From: Streptomyces orinoci
Lineage (GTDB): Bacteria > Actinomycetota > Actinomycetes > Streptomycetales > Streptomycetaceae
Direction: 5' to 3'
Length of the DNA: 64,000 nt
NCBI RefSeq assembly: GCF_003121295.1
Contig: NZ_PHNC01000031.1
Span: 126,439 to 190,438, forward strand
Shown here: positions 59,383 through 64,000 of the stretch, in pieces
Numbering within the stretch: the first letter of the stretch is position 1
Layout of the letters: every line of letters starts with the position of its first letter
Notes under the pieces: generated by a model
Told to the model about the DNA's origin: nothing
What the model saw: only the letters and a program-made list of their open reading frames with translations
Database searches by the model: none
Translations under genes and position numbers: made by a program

Positions 59383-60948
59383 TTACGGAACGTAGCGGGC
59401 GTAGCCCTTGACTTCGTGAGCGGCCATCAGGGCATCCCAGTAAGGAACGGCGTTGGCGTCGTTGGTGTCGATTTCCAGGCCGCGTACCTGTCCACCGTTG
59501 GGCGGATGTTCCATTGCGGACTTGTATTTCACCAACTCTGTGTAGTCGTCGCGCATGAGGACGTTCCTCTGGAATCGGTCTGCTTTCTGCAGTTTCTCCA
59601 GGGTACGGAAAGTTCTGCCACACCCGGGTTCGCGGACATTTTTGGCCTCGACAGCCATGCCATCGGTAGAGCGCAGGCCGTCGGCGAGGATGGTGCCATT
59701 CGGCGACAGGCTGGGGTCGATGGGGATTTCCTTCTCCGGGTATCCGGCGACCCGGTACTGGTAGGCATTGTCGTCTGGAGTGCCGCCGGCGTAGTGGCTG
59801 TCGCGCAGGGTATTGGCCCAGGCGTCGAACTTTTTACGCTCGGCAGGGGTGAGCGGCGGGAACCGAGGATCCGGGGGCACGGGCGGGGCAACCGGTGGCC
59901 GGGCGGCGATGCTTCCGACCGGGGGCTTGTACCCGACAGGCACCATGAACGGCTCAGGTATGAAAGGAAGAAAGGGGGCAGGCGGGGAGCCAAACGGCGA
60001 AGTATCCGGTTTGGGCACTGGGACCCTTGCTTGAGAAGCATCAAGGGTGTGGCCCAGGCTGGCGAGGTCGAGTATGTGGTCGTCGGAGGTGACGGCCGTG
60101 TGCAGGCCACCGTCCTCGCCGTTGCCACCCAACCGGGGGTCGTCCAACAGCTTGTCCAGTCCTGACTTGCTGAGGAGGTCGTCGCCTTGCTGATACGGCG
60201 CCCGACGGTTGGCCGTGCGTATGTGGTCGGCGTACTTCTCGCAGGCTTTAGCGATCTGATCACAGGCAGCAGGCAGGTTGGCCAGCAGCGTGGAACTCTC
60301 GTGCACCTTGGCCGGCGGGTGGTCCTTCCCCACGAACGTGTTGAAGAAAGCGTTTACCGCGTCCGCGGTTTCCCCCTGCGCGCTGCGGGTGGCGGTGCGC
60401 CAACAGTCTTGGGCGTCGGACAGGACACGGGCGGTGATGTCCTTGGCCATGCGCCAGGCGTTGGCGACGTCCTCAAGCTTCTCCGGGCTGCCACGGAACC
60501 GGTCCCCGAAGAGGTACTGAGTGGCTGCCGTTGTGCCGCCCTGTACCTCGGGCAAGTCCTCGCCTTGCCCCAGTGGCGCGGGTGTGCAGTTCGGCTGGCC
60601 TGCCGCGCCGTCCCTCGGCGCAGCGCCGCTCTGGCCGATGGCGCGCAGCATGTTGGCGGCGAACTTGCTCTCGTGAGCCATGAAGCGGTTGGCAACCTGG
60701 AGTGTGGTCGCGCTGCCGCGGCCCATGATGTCGGTGGCTTGGCCAAGCTGGTTGACCGCGGTCCTGGCGGCGCTGTTGTAGAGAGTGGCGAAGGCGTGGC
60801 CGGCATCGTCGTCACCGGCCATGCCCTTCTGGCCGCTGAGTGCAGCGACCAGAGCGTTGACCGTTTCGACGAGCATCTCATTGAGGGTGTGCATACCCCA
60901 GGACGTGTCGATCAAGTCGATGGCGTGCAAGCGAAGTTTGTCGTCCAT
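59383..60948 (-). CDS. Polymorphic toxin with WXG100-like N-terminus and nuclease-like C-terminus
   Basis: A 521-aa protein. Residues 1-250 are helical, resembling the secretion region of ESX/type VII substrates. A Pro-rich linker at about residues 310-360 contains PPVAPPVPPDPRFPPL. The C-terminal 120 residues form a likely restriction-endonuclease-fold toxin: DGLRSTDGMAVEAKNVREPG has the E-x-K core, followed by RTFRTLEKLQKADRFQRN and a Trp/Tyr end. ATG 60948 follows GGAGGGGGAC. It would be exported to act on competitor DNA or RNA, with the downstream gene giving immunity. Confidence 0.75.
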   Translation of the reverse strand: MDDKLRLHAIDLIDTSWGMHTLNEMLVETVNALVAALSGQKGMAGDDDAGHAFATLYNSAARTAVNQLGQATDIMGRGSATTLQVANRFMAHESKFAANMLRAIGQSGAAPRDGAAGQPNCTPAPLGQGEDLPEVQGGTTAATQYLFGDRFRGSPEKLEDVANAWRMAKDITARVLSDAQDCWRTATRSAQGETADAVNAFFNTFVGKDHPPAKVHESSTLLANLPAACDQIAKACEKYADHIRTANRRAPYQQGDDLLSKSGLDKLLDDPRLGGNGEDGGLHTAVTSDDHILDLASLGHTLDASQARVPVPKPDTSPFGSPPAPFLPFIPEPFMVPVGYKPPVGSIAARPPVAPPVPPDPRFPPLTPAERKKFDAWANTLRDSHYAGGTPDDNAYQYRVAGYPEKEIPIDPSLSPNGTILADGLRSTDGMAVEAKNVREPGCGRTFRTLEKLQKADRFQRNVLMRDDYTELVKYKSAMEHPPNGGQVRGLEIDTNDANAVPYWDALMAAHEVKGYARYVP

Positions 60949-61112
60949 GTCCCCCTCCAGCCCCGTTTTCGCACGGCAGTCTCCCATACCCATGTGCGCC
61001 ACTTGATCGGAACTCTTCGGTGGCCGGGATACGGCCAAAAAGTGCCCGTGCGCCCGGTTGCTGCGACCACCGCCGGCCTCCCCACCCATAGGCCCGTCGA
61101 GCGGAGCCCGCA
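60949..61112. other. Intergenic stretch upstream of the toxin gene
   Basis: About 160 bases between the toxin start and the transposase remnant show no supported gene. They should hold the toxin promoter. Confidence 0.4.
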
Positions 61113-61260
61113 ACCGGCTCGGCGGCCCGATCGTGCTTGTCTGGGAAACGCCCGCATCCAACTCACGGCTTTGGTACGGGAGTTCATCACCGCCGCCACC
61201 AACTGGCTCACCGTCTTCCAACTGCCCTCGTACGCAGCGGACCTCAACCCAGTAGCGTGA
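61113..61260 (+). pseudogene. Remnant of an IS630-family transposase
   Basis: The plus strand reads GARNRLGGPIVLVW in one frame. After a missing base near 61142 it continues NARIQLTALVREFITAATNW and LTVFQLPSYAADLNPV, ending at TGA. This is the DDE core and C-terminus of IS630 transposases, whose Asp lies in VWDNARIH and Glu in DLNPVEG. The Glu region is cut off. No terminal repeats are visible. Confidence 0.75.
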
Positions 61261-61314
61261 CGGTGCCCAAGCCGAGCAAGGGTCTGTCCAGCACAGCCAC
61301 CATGGAGAAAGAGC

Positions 61315-61674
61315 ATGACCGACGCACCCCCTGTCGAGCTGTATCTCGCCCGCCGTGACGCATACGCCGATTTCCTTTCCGCTGCTGACGCAGAGTCCCA
61401 AGTCGCCTGGTTTCGGAGCGAAGGGCGGTACAAGGACGAGACGGCCGCCATTGAAGCGGTGGACGCCGCATACGCCCATACAAGGGCCAAGTTCAACGTG
61501 ATTGATGTTGAGGACGTCGGCCCGGTCAAGGAAGCCCGCTCGGTCCTGGAACGGCTGCAAGCCATGCACAAGGACGGCGGCAAAAACCCGGATTGGTATC
61601 AGTTCAAGAAAGCACGCGAAGACTTCCGCCAAGCAGCGGCCGCGTACCTGAGAGAGCTGCGCGGGAGGGTCTGA
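61315..61674 (+). CDS. Hypothetical protein, 119 aa
   Basis: ATG 61315 follows GAGAAAGAGC. The acidic helical protein reads MTDAPPVELYLARRDAYADF, SQVAWFRSEGRYKDETAAIE and ends AYLRELRGRV. No domain is recognised. It lies downstream of the transposase remnant in the toxin neighbourhood and could be an immunity-type or mobile-cargo gene. Confidence 0.6.
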   Translation: MTDAPPVELYLARRDAYADFLSAADAESQVAWFRSEGRYKDETAAIEAVDAAYAHTRAKFNVIDVEDVGPVKEARSVLERLQAMHKDGGKNPDWYQFKKAREDFRQAAAAYLRELRGRV

Positions 61675-61950
61675 CCCTCCATGCTGTGGCCCGCTGACGC
61701 CGACGGTGGTCAGCCCCCACGGGAGAGCCGGGCCGGCCGGGACAACCGTCACGGGTGGCGCGTGGGCGGGGATGGCCGCCGCAGGCGGGGAAGCGGCGAT
61801 GCACCCGGCGGCGCCGGGATGGGCAACCCGCTCAACACGTCTGCGCCGCAGCTTTGGGGATCGCTTGCCTGAGCGGTGGCCCTATGCCTACGGTCGGTCT
61901 CCCGACAGCAAGCCCACCGGGGGGAAGCGGTATGGGAAGCACCGGCCAAA

Positions 61951-62313
61951 ATGGGTGATCGGTTCGCCCCCGTCCCCCAGCCCGCAAGCACCCTCGAAGA
62001 CCTGCGCGCCGCGCTGGCTCAGCTGGCCCCGGCAGCCCTGCCGATGTTCGACGCCGAGCGGGCGGAAGCGGTGCGGGAGGCTCGCGAAACCGTGAACTCA
62101 GCCCCACTGCGCAGGTTCGTGGGGCAATGGACGGTGTGCGTCGCCATCGAACGCCATCCGACTCGCGCGGCGCGATTGCGCGAGCTCGAAGCGCTCGTTG
62201 CGGAGAGCGGTGATCCACTCGCAGTCCGCGAGATGGTGGCAGAGATCGGCCGTATCCACGACGCCGCGTTTGTCGAAGCCGGCCTCAAGCCGGAGGGTCA
62301 CACCACCGCGTAA
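61951..62313 (+). CDS. DUF6247-like small protein
   Basis: A 120-aa protein with TLEDLRAALAQLAPAALPMF, DAERAEAVREARETVNSAPL and RFVGQWTVCVAIERHPTRAA. The pattern resembles DUF6247, a Streptomyces family often next to toxin-like genes. ATG 61951 follows a weak GGGAAGC. The 276 bases before it hold no convincing gene. Confidence 0.6.
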   Translation: MGDRFAPVPQPASTLEDLRAALAQLAPAALPMFDAERAEAVREARETVNSAPLRRFVGQWTVCVAIERHPTRAARLRELEALVAESGDPLAVREMVAEIGRIHDAAFVEAGLKPEGHTTA

Positions 62314-62651
62314 GCGACGATCTGTGAGCCGGAGCCCCTCGCTGCGGTTCGCCTACTCCCGCCTTCGGCGGGTGGGCTCAGCAAACAGAGAAAGGCGCCG
62401 CACCCGGCGGTCAGCTCGGCGAAGGGGAGCAGGGCGGGGCACCCGGGTACGGAGCGACATCGCCCCGGGACCTCGCCGTGACCGTCATGATTCGCATGGA
62501 GGAGACGCCTTCGTACAAGCGGTCGGCGGCACAAGGGAATTGAGGGGTTCGCACTCACCCCTCGCGACCCTTTGGCCCCGGCGGCAATGTCTACGCTCCG
62601 TATTCACCGTCGAGGGAGATCAGGTCGCCGACAAGTGGGCATCGTAAGAGC
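62314..62651. other. 338-bp intergenic stretch with two hairpins
   Basis: There is no supported gene. A CCCGCC-TTC-GGCGGG hairpin lies at 62358-62372 and may terminate the DUF6247 gene. A 7-bp stem GAGGGGT/ACCCCTC with an 8-base loop lies at 62541-62562. The promoter of the following pair should be here. Confidence 0.5.
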
Positions 62652-62867
62652 GTGAACGATGAATTCCCTCCGCGCGCCCAGGCCCTACCAGCCTTTCCCG
62701 CCCTCGGCAGCTATGTCATCGACACCCGCACCGGACGCCTCGGCCAGGTCATGGACACCCACGCCGGTTACGTACAGCTACGGCCGCCCAGGGGTGGCAT
62801 CGAGTGGTACTGCCCGCCCGCAGCGGTGAGGCTTCCCGAGGAAGAGGAGAGCGGGTGGGCTCAGTGA
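62652..62867 (+). CDS. Small conserved protein upstream of DUF7848 gene
   Basis: A 71-aa protein: GTG 62652, then PALGSYVIDTRTGRLGQVMD and YVQLRPPRGGIEWYCPPAAV. It resembles the short SH3-like proteins that pair with DUF7848 in Streptomyces. The two genes overlap at GTGA. Confidence 0.7.
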   Translation: MNDEFPPRAQALPAFPALGSYVIDTRTGRLGQVMDTHAGYVQLRPPRGGIEWYCPPAAVRLPEEEESGWAQ

Positions 62868-63112
62868 GCACCCGGAGCGTGTTCCTGTTCGGGAGATGGA
62901 CCCTCCAGCCCGACCGGGAGCCGGACGCCGAGCCGGTGGTCTATGCCATGCAGTGCGCGGTGTGCGGCGCGGGCTCGGAGCCCGGGGAGGATCTCGCCAC
63001 GGCCCAGCAGTGGACCTTCAGCCATGCGGGCAGCAACCCCTCGCACCACACCTACCGCGAGACCATCACCCGTCCCTGGCGGGCCTGGATGACCCAGTTG
63101 CACCGGCTCTGA
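62864..63112 (+). CDS. DUF7848-like zinc-finger protein
   Basis: An 82-aa protein with YAMQCAVCGAGSEPGEDLAT, AQQWTFSHAGSNPSHHTYRE and a Trp-rich end. The CxxC and His residues could bind zinc. GTG 62864 overlaps the upstream stop, while GTG 62855 has the better GAGGAG spacing and may be used instead. The function is unknown. Confidence 0.7.
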   Translation: MSTRSVFLFGRWTLQPDREPDAEPVVYAMQCAVCGAGSEPGEDLATAQQWTFSHAGSNPSHHTYRETITRPWRAWMTQLHRL

Positions 63113-63242
63113 CCGGGGCGGCCCGCCGCCGGGGCCCCCGGCCCCGGGCCGCGCGGCTGCTTCCCGGTACTCGGATACGCTAAAGGTGCCCGTCAAGCAG
63201 CGGGCACACCCCCATCCGAGCAGCGACCAGGGAGCAGCCGCA

Positions 63243-64000
63243 ATGGCTCGACACCTCATCACCAGCGCCCTTCCCTACATCAACGGGATCAAGCACCTGG
63301 GCAACATGGTGGGGTCAATGCTGCCGGCGGACGTCTACGCCCGCTTCCTGCGCCAGACCGGCCGCGAGACGATCTACATCTGCGCCACCGACGAGCACGG
63401 CACCCCGGCCGAGCTGGCCGCCAAGGAGGCCGGGCTGGCGGTGGACGCCTACTGCGCCCAGCAGCATGACGCGCAGAAGGCGATCTACCAGGGCTTCAAC
63501 CTCTCCTTCGACTACTTCGGGCGCAGCTCCTCCGCGGAGAACCGGGAGATCACCCAGCACTTCGCCCGGAAGCTCAAGGAGAACGGCTTTATCGAGGAGC
63601 GCGCCATCCGGCAGGTCTACTCGCTGGCCGACGAGCGCTTCCTGCCCGACCGCTATATCGTCGGCACCTGCCCGCACTGCGGCTACGACAAGGCGCGCGG
63701 CGACCAGTGCGAGAACTGCACCCGGGTGCTGGACCCCACCGACCTGGTGGACGCCCGTTCCGCGATCAGCGGCAGCAGCGACCTGGAGGTACGGGAGACC
63801 AAGCACCTGTTCCTGCTCCAGTCCAAGCTCCAGGGCGAGGTCGAGGCGTTTATCGACGAGCACGGCAAGGACTGGCCGGTGCTGGCCTCCTCCATCGCCC
63901 GCAAGTGGCTGACCGAGGGCCTGCACGACCGCGCCATCACCCGTGACCTGGACTGGGGCGTGCCCGTCCCGGCCGACACCTGGCCCGAACTGGCCGCCGA
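63243..64000 (+). CDS. metG: Methionyl-tRNA synthetase (5' part, continues past window)
   Basis: The first 252 codons of MetG, the class I synthetase that charges tRNA-Met. The N-terminus MARHLITSALPYINGIKHLG has the HIGH-type motif as HLGN. The zinc-binding knuckle reads GTCPHCGYDKARGDQCENC, and ETKHLFLLQSKLQGEVE follows. The KMSKS loop lies beyond the window. It is preceded by a 130-bp gap with a TACTCGGATACG-type promoter-like element. Confidence 0.96.
   Translation, partial: MARHLITSALPYINGIKHLGNMVGSMLPADVYARFLRQTGRETIYICATDEHGTPAELAAKEAGLAVDAYCAQQHDAQKAIYQGFNLSFDYFGRSSSAENREITQHFARKLKENGFIEERAIRQVYSLADERFLPDRYIVGTCPHCGYDKARGDQCENCTRVLDPTDLVDARSAISGSSDLEVRETKHLFLLQSKLQGEVEAFIDEHGKDWPVLASSIARKWLTEGLHDRAITRDLDWGVPVPADTWPELAA

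Overview
The window is a high-GC actinomycete chromosome segment and almost certainly Streptomyces. The support is GTG starts and GTGA/ATGA stop-start overlaps throughout, HspR-type HAIR operators upstream of dnaK, two rodlin genes, an AfsA-type butyrolactone synthase, an XRE/DUF397 pair and a WhiJ-like small-gene neighbourhood. All assignments come from reading the sequence and from family knowledge; no database search was possible.

Layout. 1-7.5 kb is a conserved core: grpE (cut by the window edge), dnaK, a membrane Fe-S oxidoreductase of the EtfD/HdrD type, a Yip1-like membrane protein, a phosphoribosyltransferase and dcd. At 7.8 kb a tRNA-Gly(CCC) gene is followed by a 2.6-kb island bounded by a 42-bp direct repeat of the tRNA 3' end (7808-7849 and 10450-10491). 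The island carries an AbiEii-like nucleotidyltransferase with a translationally coupled partner and, on the other strand, an unrecognised 227-aa protein with two tiny membrane proteins. A truncated tyrosine integrase lies outside it at 12.3 kb.

13-21 kb holds a coherent cluster: a two-component system, a GT2 glycosyltransferase, a DUF2064 protein, a methyltransferase, a small membrane protein, a sulfite-oxidase-type molybdoenzyme fused to a membrane cytochrome-b-like domain, a GT87-like mannosyltransferase and an NAD-dependent epimerase. It looks like a system for making a cell-envelope glycoconjugate. 21.5-25 kb is decaying DNA: two beta-carbonic anhydrase paralogues flank remnants of a threonylcarbamoyl-AMP synthase, a GNAT acetyltransferase and a frameshifted methyltransferase. 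A PadR regulator with its membrane-protein partner follows.

27-38 kb contains a chimeric ORF joining the N-terminal half of a cytochrome P450 to the C-terminal half of a NarL response regulator, a Ser/Thr kinase-DUF4328 membrane protein, a PucR regulator, an SGNH hydrolase, a stand-alone cytochrome bc1 subunit (qcrB paralogue), and a second nucleotidyltransferase whose three catalytic aspartates have become E, E and G. 37.7-45 kb holds two tandem rodlins, a TetR/MFS pair, an orphan NDP-hexose 2,3-dehydratase/3-ketoreductase pair, and a divergent AfsA-like gene sharing a regulatory region with a perfect 12-bp palindrome.

45-55 kb has two convergent membrane-anchored esterase-family paralogues, a carotenoid oxygenase, a TerF-like VWA protein, a second two-component system, a Uma2 nuclease-like gene and two methyltransferases. 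55.5-63 kb is accessory: a short ORF with the hallmarks of a class III lanthipeptide precursor (LLELQ leader motif and one SxxSxxxC ring), XRE/DUF397 genes, a secreted polymorphic toxin with its likely immunity gene, an IS630 transposase remnant and several small conserved genes. The window ends inside metG.
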